64,000 bases of DNA from Ascaphus truei (GCA_036426205.1 CM071568.1:218367381-218431380), one strand, 5' to 3'. Shown: positions 1 to 11,198, counted from the first letter of the stretch. Numbers and translations: made by a program. Notes: a model not told the origin generated them from the sequence alone.

Positions 1-860
1 GACGGCTCTCTCTCTGCAGCAGATAGAACTTGCCGGGTAAGGCCTTCTTGGAGGGCAGATCCTACTGTATCGCCGCCGGCTACTCGCCATTTCTGCAAAT
101 GTTGTTATCACTGGTATTTGGGGCTTTCTGCATACCGTGATACCAACGCTGCCAAAAATGTCGATTTCAAAATCCTGCGATTTTTTTTTTCCGAACACAA
201 TAAGAGATGGGGGAGCACAATGTGAGGAAAGGTAAGTTTAGAAGTATGTTTTCTTTCGCTGATGATCAATGAGGTACAAACACCTCTATTGAGCCATCAG
301 TGCAAATGATTAACTCCTTGGGTGGGGAGCACACACAGGGTGGTGAGTGTATGTTGATGGAAAAATAAATCAATAACTTACACGGCCTTGTGTAAGTTCT
401 ATCACATCAAGGTTTCTTTGGCTTTAGTGTCTTCCTTCTGGATGTTGATTCTTCTTCCTTTCAGATCTTCTTGTCTCACTGCGGCCTTGGATGTTCCTCG
501 TTGGATGAATAGTTTCTTCACTGTAATTTGCCTCTCGTAAGAATGAAAAGGCAATTAGGTACAGGTATACAGTAGTCAGCTGCGATACAGGGAGAGATGG
601 TGAGGCAATATATTAGTGCATATCAAAGGTAATGATATCTCACTCACACAGCCTAATGTGAGAGTTCTCCTATAGCGGTATCTTGCTGTCACCCGTATCA
701 AAAATTGATACAGGTCTTCAGATGAATAGCAGGTCAACACAGATCAAAGACCTAATGTTAACGATACAGGAAGGGATATATAATGATAAAAAATGATAAA
801 TCCAAATACTCACACGGGCCAGTGTGAGTACACACTCGTAGAAGTGTCTTTGAGCTTCTA
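1..860. other. Non-coding flank upstream of the PLE, with three similar hairpins
   Basis: No coding region is visible. Three short stem-loops with the same theme lie at 377-398, 643-662 and 807-830: each has a stem close to CTCACAC/GTGTGAG around a short GC-rich loop. Weakly similar wording lies between the second and third (both follow a 'gatacagg' stretch). This may be a degenerate tandem repeat belonging to the 5' region of the Penelope-like element that follows. A T-run at about 181-190 resembles one near 2280. Confidence 0.4.
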
Positions 861-861
861 A

Positions 862-2171
862 TTACTGTGGGGGAAATCTCCTAGGGACTGTATGGAGGTG
901 TGAATGGACTATGGGACACTGAGGTCTATGGGGGGTGAATGCTTTATTCAAGGGACCGCAATGGGGACCAGGTTTGCACCCAGTTACGCAAATATTTTTT
1001 TGGCGGACTGGGAGGAAGCGAACATTTGGTCTACTCACCTTTTTAGCACAAACCTGGTCTCCTGGCACAGGTATATAGATGACGTACTATTTTTATGGAA
1101 GGGGGGAGAGACGGAACTAACACACTTCATTAAGTACATCAATGACAATAATGTGAATTTGGAGTTCACTTCTGAATACAGTCAAACAAACATAAATTTT
1201 TTGGACCTAACCATTTACATAGACCATTCACTTATTAAGACAAAAACTTTTTTTAAACCCACGGATGCTAACAACTTTTTAATGACATCTAGTTGTCACC
1301 ACCCTAAATGGCTCCAGAACATACCGTATGGCCAATTTAGGGGAATAAAAAGAAATTGTACAGATGATAGCGTATTTAAGGACCAAGCTCATATATTACA
1401 AGGGAGGTTTTTAGAAAGACGCTACCAATCAGATCTAATAAAATCAGCAGTGGAAAAAACAAATGAACTATCACGCAGTGATTTACTGACACTAAAAGTG
1501 AAGGATAAAAATTCCGATTTCAAAACACCATTCATCACCACTTATAATTCAGATGCCACTAAAATACAACAAATCATTAAACGACACTGGCATGTGGTGA
1601 AGACAGATCCGGTCCTGAGAGACCACATTCCAGAAGCCCCGAGAGTAATTTTTAGAAAAGCTACATGCATAAAATGCAAATTGGCCCCCAGCATCTTCAG
1701 AAAAGAAGAAGCACCTAAAACCCAGAGCTGGCTGCCACCGCCAAAAGGCTTCTTCGGTTGCTTTGGCTGCAAGGCATGCAAACATGTCACAAAGGGGAAA
1801 AAAACGAGTTCATTTCCAATATTACTAAAGAGGTTTTTAAAATCAAACAAACCCTAAATTGTCGTACAGATTACATTGTGTACTTATTGTCATGCCCATG
1901 TGGACTCCAGTACGTGGGCCGCACTACAAGACCTTTAAGGGTCCGCGTGCTGGAACACATGGGGAATATACGTAAGCAGATCATGACACACAGTGTTTCT
2001 AAACATTTTAGACTGGTCCATGGGGGCAACCCAGGAGTCTTGACCTACAAAGGAATAGAGAGAGTGCATAACCACTGGAGAGGCGGGGATAGGTTACGTA
2101 AATTGTGCCGACGGGAAACATTTTGGATTTATAAACTGAAGACGTTAACACCCAGGGGTCTTATCCAATAA
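862..2171 (+). pseudogene. Penelope-like retroelement: reverse transcriptase plus GIY-YIG endonuclease, frameshifted
   Basis: Penelope-like elements copy themselves with a reverse transcriptase related to telomerase and cut target DNA with a GIY-YIG nuclease. The first open segment (904-1857, 317 codons) carries an RT block beginning GTAMGTRFAPSYAN (about residues 17-30) and the catalytic YIDD at 57-60. The second (1758-2171) carries the nuclease signature: VYLL, then YVGRT about ten residues on, with a downstream arginine. The two frames meet near 1795-1805 in an A-rich run, so a small indel separates them. The 5' part of the RT is missing or unreadable upstream of 904, because such proteins are normally much longer. 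A cysteine-rich stretch between the domains (CFGCKACKH) fits the linker seen in this family. Dead by frameshift and 5' loss. Confidence 0.88.
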
Positions 2172-4112
2172 GGGGCCTTATCCAATAAGGCTGTATTACA
2201 CCCTTCTTATTTTTCCAGTTATTTATACCTACTAGACATCACGGTTAGAGATAGCGCCCGGGTAATTTTCCAACCAGATTTTTTTTTCCGGCCTTTACTT
2301 CATGAGGCCCCAAGTCTGCAAAAAAACATTCGCTCATCTCTACTCTTGATGCATTTCATGATGTTGAATACCTTACTAATACAAAAATAAATTAAAACAG
2401 AATTATGCATGTTTTTATTTTATAACAAGAATAAATAAATATCAAATATTAGTTTAATATATTTTATAATAGCTGTACTATAAAAAGAATACATTTTGTT
2501 AACGGATATAATTAAACATCCATTCTGCATCAAAAATATTTTACTTGATACATAGCAACTTAAAGTACTTATTCTGTGCTAATATTTAATTGTACTTTGC
2601 TAGATTTGCACCATTAGCAATTTGGCGGATGATTTTGATACAGGTTCTATACCATTACAGCTGTGTCGCCCATCCCATTTATTTGCTCCAATATGTTTGT
2701 CTAAATATTTTCTGACCTTTAAGCCGCATACGGAGAAAAATAAAAGTGAGTTAATAGTCGCACACAAGAGCAAAATAATTTGTAATTTTGGTTTGTCAAT
2801 TTAACGCCAAATATTCAATTTTCGATGCTTAGTACTTTTTAGTGCTAAATTACTCTATCCAAAGATTAGGGCCACCATATAGGTTTGCATGAAAGAATTA
2901 GTCAGAAATCCCATAAGAATAATGTGAACACAGCAATAGATGCTACTTTGAATGAGAAAGAAAGTATGACTCACATTCCTATGTTCCATAACATCAGAAA
3001 AAAAATTCTCTGGTTCATTCATGGATGATAACCACTTCCATTTTATGGCACTACATAACGGCCTCTAAGGAGTACATTTCAGAAACAAAAGACATGTTTT
3101 TATTTTTAATTCTGCCCAGTAGTCATTTTATCGGTATTTAATCAACATCCTGGAAAATGAATACTTCCTGTGGAAGAACATGTTCGACATTTAATATTCT
3201 CCATAATACCTAAAATGAGATCAATTGGGGACAGCAGCATAATTAAGGGAAAACAAATAATTGAGTAAATATATAAAATGTTCTCAATGACTATAAAATT
3301 CCCTAAATGTCAGGTGATAGTTTAGTCCCTTTTTACTCCTATGTTGCCTTGGTACAGTATGCCACATGAGCGCTACTGTACACACTTAAAGAGAATTCCC
3401 TGCCACATATAAAGTGAATCAATCAGAGAACTCCAGAGGACATAAGAGATATGAATGTCCCTAAATCATAACCATATAAAATAAGACAGTATTTTGATCC
3501 CAATTTGCTGAGAATATTTTTTCCCTACCAAATCTACATCTTTATATCTAGAATCACAGCATCTTGATAAAGAAAAATTACTCTCTGTATGTGTAACATT
3601 TCTATATGTAAAGGATCACTCCATCTCCCATGGAATTTCCTTTCACTGAAACTAAAAAAAGTCTTAACATCGTAAACAAGAAAATCCTTTGTTAGCTTGT
3701 CTCCTATGAGTTTTACTTTAGTAATCGTTTGTCATACTGTAGATCACAGTCATGGAGAGAGAAAATAATTTCTCACTGTTACCAGAGATTTAAATAAATG
3801 TCTCTAGACTTTAAGTTACGTTGAAAGAAACATATTTCATCCAACTCATTAAACGTTATGTTACATAAATCATATTCTACTTTACGACTGCTGCATATCA
3901 CTGACAATGAGAGTAAATTAAAGGGGAGATTTATAACTTCTATTGATCCTACCTATCAATAAATAGTACAGTAGTTCATTAAAGGCAAATAAATACCTGA
4001 TTTTCAATTTGTAGCACAAATTTATAATTGGAGAGATTCACCAAAGGGATCTAATTTAGCATAAATTGTGTCACATACAACACCCTTGAGAGCACGTGAC
4101 ATGCATACGGTA
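2172..4112. other. AT-rich non-coding DNA
   Basis: Just after the PLE stop, a short phrase (ccttatccaataaggc) forms a small hairpin, followed by about 150 bases that may be PLE 3' untranslated sequence. The rest is AT-rich with only short chance open frames. I see no recognisable gene, RNA or repeat boundary. Confidence 0.5.
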
Positions 4113-4410
4113 CAAGGGTTAATACTCCGCTCGCAAGCAGTCCCACTCTTCACCTCAACAGAGGTCCCTCAAATGGATAATACTGTAGCTCCTCTACAGG
4201 ACAAGGTTAATACAGAGCTCGCAAGCTAATCCACTCTTTACGTTTGCTAAAGTCCCTAAAATGAGTTAAGAACTCAACTATCCCAATATACCAACTGTCA
4301 CGAAGAGCACATTAGTGGGTACGCGACTTAGATATACAATCAGGGTTAATACACATGGCTACTCTAGCAAACTCACCTTTCTCCTCTGCAAAGATACCTC
4401 CAATGAGTTA
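4113..4410. repeat. Three degenerate tandem units
   Basis: Three loosely similar segments begin with (c)a(a/g)gggttaata and end near (a)aatgagtta: 4113-4175, 4202-4268 and 4341-4410. Each has a middle containing 'ctcgcaag' or 'ctagcaa', then 'cactc', then 'cct..aaatg'. Spacing is uneven (about 89 and 139). This looks like an old tandem triplication. No coding potential. Confidence 0.45.
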
Positions 4411-4723
4411 ATATTAACCCCTTACTCAATTGCAATCATGTCTATACACTGCCAGCACCCGAGATAGTAATGCAAATCAAAGTTAAGATGTAAAATGAAT
4501 ATTTGCCAATGCCCAGGTCCCTGTATATTTTAGAAAAAAATGATGCACTTTAACACACAAAAATTCATTGTAGCAAAAAGTGTCTGAGAACATAAATACT
4601 CTCTCCAGAGCATGCAACAGTTCATTCAGAGCCCAAAGACTTACTTATTGTATGTTTTAATATATTATATATATCTATTGGCAATATGCTAACGGTGGAG
4701 GTTTTTTGTTGCCTTTTTCACCA

Positions 4724-4781
4724 ACCATAACTTAAACCGTATATGATATCATATGATATCATATACGGTTTAAGTTATGGT
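4724..4781. repeat. Perfect 58-bp palindrome
   Basis: The two 29-base halves are exact reverse complements with no spacer; the centre is at 4752/4753 and the arms contain two 'gatatcat' blocks. Beyond one mismatch the symmetry continues for three more bases. It lies just left of a Tc1 end and an AT microsatellite. It could be a very small fold-back MITE or a product of palindromic duplication. Confidence 0.85.
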
Positions 4782-4809
4782 GGGTATGTGTATATATATA
4801 TACACACAG

Positions 4810-5137
4810 CAGTCATGTGAAAAAGAAAGTACACCCTCTGAATTCCATGGTTTTACATAACAGGACATAATAACAATCATCTGTTCCTTAGCAGGTCTAA
4901 AAATTAGGTAAATACAACCTCAGATGAACAACAAACATGACAAATTACACTGTGTCATGATTTAATTAACAAAAATAAAGCCAAAATGGAGAAGCTATGT
5001 GTGAAAAACTAAGTACACTCTTAATGCTTCCATAGGAATTAAGATGCTAAGTAGCAGACAGGTGCTGCTAATCAAATGCCCTTGATTAGTTGATCATCAG
5101 CAAGTGTGACCACCTCTATTAAAGCCGAAGTTTTATC
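4810..5137 (+). mobile_element. Tc1-like transposon end fragment
   Basis: The segment begins with the same terminal inverted repeat as the Tc1 element at 33434-34702 (gtgaaaaagaaagtacaccc) and follows that element for about 320 bases, including the block 'cagcaagtgtgaccacctct'. Homology stops near 5137, where Gypsy coding sequence begins. Only the non-coding end remains; no transposase is present. It is the same subfamily as the 33.4-kb copy. Confidence 0.85.
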
Positions 5138-6578
5138 CCAGAAACAATTGTACCTTCGAAATGCATAGTCTCCGCCAACTCTTTTGATATTCTTGAAAAG
5201 ATCGTAGAAGCCTAGTCACAGATTCCGAGTGGTCTAGAGGTACCAGAAGGAACTCTTTATGCCGCCCACAAGTTTCGTCAGAAGATCTTGGAATGGGGTC
5301 ACTCCGTCTGGTCAGCCAGCCATCCCGGTTTTAAGAGAACTTTGGATCTCATTAAGCGCACCTTTTGGTGGCCTAATATGGCAAAACTCATTCACGAATG
5401 TACACGCGCTTGTCCAATTTGTGCACAGAACAAGACTCTACATCAAAAGCCTTCCGGGTTACTCATGCCTCTTCCAGTACCTGACCGTCCATGGACACAT
5501 ATTTTAATGGATTTTATTGTAGATCTTCCGCCCTCCAGAGGTATGACTACCATTTTGGTCATAGTAGACCGATTTTCGAAACAGGCCCATTTTGTTCCCC
5601 TCAAGGGTCTTCCCTCCTCTCCCACCCTGGCAGATATTTTTACCAAAGAAGTGTTTCGTATCCACGGGATCCCTACGTCCATAGTTTCTGACCGAGGATC
5701 GCAATTCATATCAAAGTTTTGGCGTGCTTTTTCCAAGAGGCTTGGTATGGCCCTATCCTTCTCTTCAGGCTATCATCCCCAAACTAATGGGCAAACTGAG
5801 AGACTTAATCAAAGTCTACGATGCTTTATTTCTGATACCCAAGATAATTGGGTTGATCTGTTAACATGGGCGGAATTTGCTTCCAATTCTCTTCGTAACG
5901 AATCTACGCTAGAATCTCAATTTTTCATGAATTACGGCTTTCATCCAAGTCGGCTTCCAATCTCCAACACTCCCTCAGGAGTGCCAGCAGCCGATGAACG
6001 GGTAACCACGCTACAGAACTCATGGATCAAGATTCAATCCGCACTCCTTAGGGCAGCTCAGAGGTTCAAATCTCAAGCAGATTGTCATCGTCAACAGGCT
6101 CCCAATTACAAGCCAGGGGACCGAGTCTGGCTTTCAGCAAAGAATATAAGACTGAAGACTCCCCGAAATTGGCGCCTAGGTTTTTGGGGCCTTTCTTGAT
6201 TCAGGAACAAATCAATCCTGTCACGTTCCGCTTACAGTTGCCTTCATCCATGAACATTCCCAATGCGTTCCATGTATCCCTGCTCAAGCCTTTCGTTCAG
6301 AGCAATCGCTTCCCTGCAAAAGCCTGTAAACCCAACCCTGTTACGGTCCAAGGATACTCTGAATTCGAGGTACAGTACAGTCCATTGTTGATTCCCGTAT
6401 ATCCAGGGGAAAAGTACAGTTTCTTGTACATTGGAAGGGCTATGGTCCAGAAGAGCGTTCCTGGATATCAAGGGAAGACATTCATGCTCCAGCTCTACTC
6501 AATCGCTTCCACAAGAAATTTCCACAGGAAGCCTTGGATGGATCGTCCTGAGGTCGATCCTGAAGGGGGGGGGGGTAC
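5138..6578 (+). pseudogene. Gypsy (chromovirus-type) pol remnant: integrase and chromodomain
   Basis: Integrase of a Ty3/Gypsy LTR retrotransposon, which inserts the element's DNA copy. Numbering from the Met at 5288: the zinc-binding HHCC is H5, H12, C42, C45; the catalytic triad is D75, D135 and E171, giving the usual D,D(35)E spacing; HPQTNGQTER precedes the glutamate. A GPY/F-type motif (RFLGPF) is reached only in another frame, so a frameshift lies at about 6160-6180. A chromodomain-like block (EFEV, later [12 protein letters not shown] in yet another frame) lies at about 6360-6480, so at least one more frameshift is present. Gag, protease, RT and RNase H are absent: the remnant starts abruptly beside the Tc1 fragment. 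A G-run at 6563-6575 is the polypurine tract before the 3' LTR. Confidence 0.88.
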
Positions 6579-7447
6579 TGTAAGGAATCGGGGGCCACGT
6601 CCCTTGCAGCGTGACCCCACCTTACCCACTACCAGTACTGCAGCGGCTGCTGCCCCTGCCCCCCATCGCTACCCATGCCGCCGTCCAGTGCATACCTTGA
6701 ACTCTGCCGTCGCCATCTTGGATTCTGGCACTGGTGTTACAGACTCTCAGCTGTGCTCTACTACTTCCTGGTCTCTCAGCCACTCACGAGCAGCTCCNNN
6801 NNNNNNNNNNNNNNNNNNNNNNNNNNNNNNNNNNNNNNNNNNNNNNNNACCAGTACTGCAGCGGCTGCTGCCCCTGCCCCCCATCGCTACCCATGCCGCC
6901 GTCCAGTGCATACCTTGAACTCTGCCGTCGCCATCTTGGATTCTGGCACTGGTGTTACAGACTCTCAGCTGTGCTCTACTACTTCCTGGTCTCTCAGCCA
7001 CTCACGAGCAGCTCCTCGACACGCCTCCGCCATGCCCCTCGTCCAGATTGGTCACTGTCGCTTTAAATATCCTGCTTTGCCTTCACTTCCTTGCTCTGCA
7101 TAGCTCCTTGCTATCTATGTTGCCTGGAACCTGTGTCGTGCTCTCTTGTGTTTATTCCTTACAGCTACTGACCCGGCTCGTATGAATACCCCCTCTGGCT
7201 CCTGAACTCGGCTTTCCTACAGACAACTCTAACCTCTAAGACCCTCGGACTCTGCTACGGATTTTGACTACGGAACTTTCTATATCCTCGGACTCGGCAA
7301 GTACTTGACCATTCTTTATCTACATCCAGGCCTGGCTATGCTACTACGCCCCATCCCAGACACGCCCCTTCTGCTGTCAGTGCGTATACTCTACATCCCA
7401 CCTCAGTACAGGGGACTGGTCTGGTCTGCGAGCTGCACAGTGTGACA
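6579..7447 (+). mobile_element. 3' LTR of the Gypsy element
   Basis: The LTR starts TGTAAGGA right after the polypurine tract and ends GTGTGACA. The solo LTR at 10380-11134 (opposite strand) has the same start and a matching end ('gactggtctggtctgc' near the 3' edge), which supports both boundaries. A run of 51 N lies inside at 6798-6848, with identical sequence on both sides, so the true length is uncertain (about 650 if collapsed). Confidence 0.8.
6631..7015. repeat. Exact 167-bp direct repeat flanking an assembly gap
   Basis: Bases 6631-6797 and 6849-7015 appear identical, separated only by N at 6798-6848. Either two contig ends overlap and were not merged, or an LTR tandem repeat was collapsed and gapped. 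Open frames crossing the N are meaningless. Confidence 0.92.
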
Positions 7448-7639
7448 CTATATAATTTACCCGAAATACACAAGATTGTACACAACACCCCCCACCCCCT
7501 GCCACCCCATTGTATTGGGAATAGATTCCATCCCATCAAAGTTATCCCATTGTGTTTCACTTTCCTTGCTCCACTCACAGCAGCACTTCACTCTTATTTA
7601 CATGACAGTATGGATGTACTTAATTAGAAGAGTGAAGAG

Positions 7640-7960
7640 TAGTGCACTGCCGAAAAAAGGAGCGGATCCAATAGATGCAAAAAGGTTTATTGGAATTGCA
7701 AATGTATAGAGGATAACCTCCTACTCGTTTCGAACTGTAAGTTCTTTATCATGGAGTTAAAATCACAATGTCCCTGCAGTCTTTTTAAACCTTAATTCCG
7801 TGCTCCGTTTCTGGCCAAAAACAGCGCAATGAAGTCACGACGTACATCCCAAAGCGCATGCGCATTGATCAGTAAGGTCTCTTGACATCAGCACTGCTCT
7901 GGGATAGAAAAAGAGCCAGAGCAACAAAAGGATCAAAAAGAAAAAAGCAAAGCTGTAAAT
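7640..7960 (-). mobile_element. Penelope-like terminal sequence with hammerhead-like core
   Basis: On the minus strand, 7715-7757 reads ATGATAA, then a GAAC/GTTC stem with a 5-base loop, then GAAAC. This is the layout of a hammerhead ribozyme core (CTGANGA, stem II, GAAA), which PLE terminal repeats are known to contain. Two core positions differ from consensus. Upstream on that strand is a GC-richer stretch (about 7800-7870, 'cattgcgctgtttttggcc') resembling the other PLE ends at 12.6-12.95 and 28.2-28.8 kb. No coding sequence is attached. Confidence 0.5.
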
Positions 7961-8344
7961 CATATACAAAGACTCCAAACCCAGGACTGTAGTCATGACC
8001 CATCCCCTGCTACAAGAGCTGGCAGAGAGGAGAAATGTCCACTGTCACTGGTCATCGGAGACCCAATAGAAATAAATCAAGCAGATACAGTACAGTACCA
8101 AACACTGAATTAAGCAATACTCTTTAGTAAAAGCTACATAATATCAACAAAAAACTGAATCCCTATAAACATTGATAACACTAAGGACTGCAGAGACAAA
8201 GACTACACAATAAAAACCTAATAAAAGTCATTGAAAAGAAAAAAAATAAAGAACAATCTGTAGTTAAAAATAAAATGTGTGTATATAACTATATACCTCA
8301 AGCTTATTCTAGATGACTCATCAATTAATTTATGCGCTAATTGT

Positions 8345-8876
8345 CCTGCATACACACCCGGGCTGGCAAAGCTGCTGTAAACTTGGAGAAGTAGCACATT
8401 CCCCCCCTCCACACACACAAAGCCTAAAGTATTTCAACTGCTTATCGACACCTCCCCTAGAGGCATTCATTATGTTGGAGGCTTTGTATAGAGTCTTCTT
8501 GAGGCCGGTTTCACACATGCATGCGCACGTGTGAAAAGCACTTCTTGGGTATTTGGCGAGAATGACTGACTCCGCATTAATCAATGGGAATTTCAAGTCT
8601 GTATTATAAAAAGAGACATCCCTTTTTTTTCTCGCATAGTCGTAACATTTTTTGCCATTCTTACAATCAAACACTAGTTTTTTTAATTCTACAGTAATGT
8701 ATACTGTACTTTATGAGGTGGGTGACATACTGTAAGTTTTATTTGGGGGTGGGGTGGTTCAAAACATTCTTATGACCTGTTCAAAAGATTTCTTTGAACT
8801 AATAATCCTGCATACACAACCATGCTGGCAAAGCTGCTGTAAAGTAACACATACCCTCCCCCACCCCCACACAAAG
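8345..8876. repeat. Dispersed direct repeat, two copies
   Basis: 8345-8421 and 8806-8876 share 'cctgcatacacacc..gctggcaaagctgctgtaaa' followed by a C-rich, 'cacacaaag' end. Between them is ordinary AT-rich sequence. The family is not recognised. Confidence 0.6.
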
Positions 8877-8885
8877 GACGTCCAT

Positions 8886-9087
8886 GGGAGGTACGTCACA
8901 TCCGTCAAACTCCATGGCCATATCACATGGTATTAGAGCCAATGGGGATGAAGACAATCCCATTGGGTGCTGTACCATGCGATAGGTTACCTTAGTTCAA
9001 AAGGATGTGACATTCTTGTCTTCAATCCCATTGGCTCTAATACCGTGGGATATGGCCATGTGGTTTGAAGGATGTGACGTACCTCCC
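8886..9087. repeat. Inverted repeat (fold-back), about 72-bp arms
   Basis: 8886-8957 and 9016-9087 are imperfect reverse complements; both contain 'ggaggtacgtcacatcc' outside and 'attagagccaatggg' inside, with a 58-base spacer. This is a typical fold-back MITE shape. No transposase is present. Confidence 0.8.
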
Positions 9088-9287
9088 TTTGAGATGACAT
9101 CACATTCTTCACACAAAAAAAGAGATGGGCACATGATACAGCATCCAATCAGATTGGAGCTGTACCATCTGACCTACAAATGTGATATCATAGGGCATAT
9201 TTAAGGCCATGACGCCTCATTTGAGCTCAAGAAGCCGACGAGTCAACATCGTGTTGGGGATTTACCATTGTGTTTTTGGATTAACAG

Positions 9288-9626
9288 ACACTTGTGGAAA
9301 CCACCCGCGGGCACCCAGACACCCGTGGAAACAACCCCAAGGCCTCCTAGACACCCGTGGAAACCACCTAAGGGCCCCAGACACCCGTGGGTATGACCCT
9401 GGGACCCCCAGACACCCACAAGGAACACCCAGGGCCCACATCGGGGCCCCCAGGCACCCACAGGGACCACCTGGAGGCCCATGGACACCCGCGGGTACCA
9501 CCCGAGGATCTCCAGACACCCACAGGGCCACCCAGGGACTCGGTTGGGGCCCCCAGACACCCACAGGGGGCACCTGGAGGCCCACAGACATTCATGGGGA
9601 CCACCCGGGGACCCCCACAGGCCTCT
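9288..9626. repeat. GC-rich minisatellite, about ten units of 30-43 bp
   Basis: Units begin with gacaccc(g/a)(t/c) and run 30-31 bp with two longer ones (about 41-43 bp), e.g. starts near 9328, 9357 and 9388. Because most units are close to multiples of three and lack stops, long open frames appear on both strands (a proline/histidine/glycine-rich 139-codon frame on plus, 144 on minus). I regard these as by-products, not genes. Confidence 0.85.
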
Positions 9627-9639
9627 AGTATAAATCCTG

Positions 9640-9852
9640 TGTATAAAAAAATAAATTATGGTTTTATGTGGGGGCATAGGTGGTGGGTTGTTTATTGGTG
9701 ATTATAACATATTGTAATGTTTATTGGGGACAGAGGGGGTGAGTGAAGGGCCAAGTACCCCCATCACTCCCTCTGCCCCCAATAAAGCTGATGATGTCCA
9801 ATAACCCCTTCATTGGCTTAGCAGTTAGCCACTAAGGTAATGAACTTGACTG
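9640..9852. repeat. Short dispersed repeat-like stretch
   Basis: 'ggtgggttgtttattgg', 'taatgtttattgggg' and an internal inverted pair around 'gggggtga..tcactccctctg' make this look like MITE-derived DNA. Similar wording (in opposite orientation) is at 29.3-29.4 kb. No gene. Confidence 0.4.
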
Positions 9853-9854
9853 TA

Positions 9855-9962
9855 AATGCATTTTTCTTGCATGGGATTGATGCCGGGGGTCTCCGGTGCT
9901 GATATTAAGGGATATCAGCTCCGGAGACTCCCGGCATCATTCCAATGCAGGAAAAATGCATT
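9855..9962. repeat. Fold-back hairpin, about 50-bp arms
   Basis: The left arm begins aatgcatttttc and the right arm ends gaaaaatgcatt; the inner arms contain 'ggtctccggtgctgatat' and 'atatcagctccggagac'. The loop is only a few bases. The 'GGGGGTCTCCGG' core links it to repeats at 24.9, 46.0, 48.5 and 48.9 kb. Confidence 0.8.
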
Positions 9963-10029
9963 CTTTTTTCTAAGTCCTGCCTTGCCACTTATCGCCAGCT
10001 TCTCACCACCCTCTTGCCCACTTTTCCTG

Positions 10030-10285
10030 GCGAGACGATTTTGAGAGAAAATCTCAATTCTAGAGCCATGATTGGCCTCGATAAGCTAATTGGGGCTACT
10101 AGAATACCACGAGTTTGAAAAGCTGACGATAAGTGGCTTACCGCCGCGCGTTTGACGTTTTTATTTTTGGCAAAGAAATTTGACGATAAGTTCTCTTATC
10201 GCCGACTTATTGGGGCCTTACTGAATAGCAGTAGGCTTTCTTGGTGATAAGGTGGCAATAAGTGACTTATCGGTGTTTAGTGCAT
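10030..10285. repeat. CGATAAG-rich dispersed repeat
   Basis: The heptamer CGATAAG or its complement CTTATCG occurs repeatedly (for example near 10079, 10127, 10183, 10196 and 10248), ending with 'tagtgcataggccc'. A second locus with the same habit is at 44.18-44.57 kb. It is probably a MITE family; boundaries are unclear. Confidence 0.5.
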
Positions 10286-10379
10286 AGGCCCCTTTAAATT
10301 TTTGTATGTTGCATCTTTTTCTTAAAATATATATGTAACAAATGTTGCTGTTTGTTACCAAAATGTAGTTAAGAATAAT

Positions 10380-11134
10380 TGTCACGGTAGTGCTGCCTGC
10401 AGACCAGACCAGTCCCGTCCCTTTCACTGAGGTGGGACGTAAGTTAACACGCACCCGCAGCAGAAGGAACGTGTCCGGAGTGTGGTGATTGCGTGGCCAA
10501 GCCAGGAGACTATAGCTATAGTACTTGCCGGATCCAAAGAGGAGAAGTGCCGTTGTGGTGCCGTATCCGAAATCAGGGAGCAGAAAGGTCTGGGAGGGCG
10601 AGGTCCAAGCCAAGTTCGAGGGATGAGAGAAGCAGCGTAGTCAGGGGAGAGCCGGGGTCGAGAGCCAGAGAGAATCGTCAGCCAAGCCGGATCAGAACCT
10701 AAGGAGCACTGTAACGAAGATACGAATAAATCACACATCCACCAGAGCTAAGATTATGCAGAGCAAGGATTGCAGGGCAGGAGAGGGGTAATTAAGGTAG
10801 GAGACCCAATAGAAGCAGAGGGCAGGACCAGAGTGTGCCGAGGAGCCGCAGCTGATTGGTGCCGGTATTTAGAATACCTTTGGCAAAGCTGATCAGGAGG
10901 AGGAACCTTGCGCGAGCTATGTGGAAGCCGGGGGCGTGGCCAACGCCAGAGAGGGGTGAATAAATTATAGCTGGGGAGACGTGCTCTGTAAGCGTGTCCC
11001 GCGCGCGTCCCAGCAAGATGGTGGCCGCATGTTCCGGCGCCGAGGATGCAGGGAGGGAGTTGCGGCGGAGGTCCCGGTGAGTAGGGGCTATAAGGGAAAT
11101 GGAGCCGTTGCGTTACGAGACGCGGCTCCTTACA
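10380..11134 (-). mobile_element. Solo LTR of a Gypsy element with 5-bp target duplication
   Basis: On the minus strand it runs TGTAAGGAGC... to ...CCGTGACA, 755 bp, matching the start and end of the Gypsy 3' LTR at 6579-7447. It is flanked on both sides by ATAAT (10375-10379 and 11135-11139), the 5-bp duplication expected of Gypsy integration. No internal sequence remains, so it arose by LTR-LTR recombination. It is GC-richer than its surroundings. Confidence 0.88.
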
Positions 11135-11146
11135 ATAATATAGCCC

Positions 11147-11198
11147 TTATTCTATAAAGTGTGATACCACTACCCCACTTTAGAGAATAAGGGCCTAT
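11147..11198. repeat. Small inverted repeat, MITE remnant
   Basis: 'agcccttattctataaagtg' is mirrored by 'cactttagagaataagggc' across a short spacer. This is the look of a minimal MITE sitting directly beside the solo LTR. Confidence 0.6.

Noticed and set aside
6082..7103. Long frames crossing the N run
   Set aside because: They contain undetermined bases and lie in an LTR; only the first part (to about 6500) is Gypsy coding sequence.
9209..9701. Collagen-like or proline-rich proteins on both strands
   Set aside because: Several overlapping frames in both directions arise from one minisatellite; no start context, splice sites or domain supports a gene.
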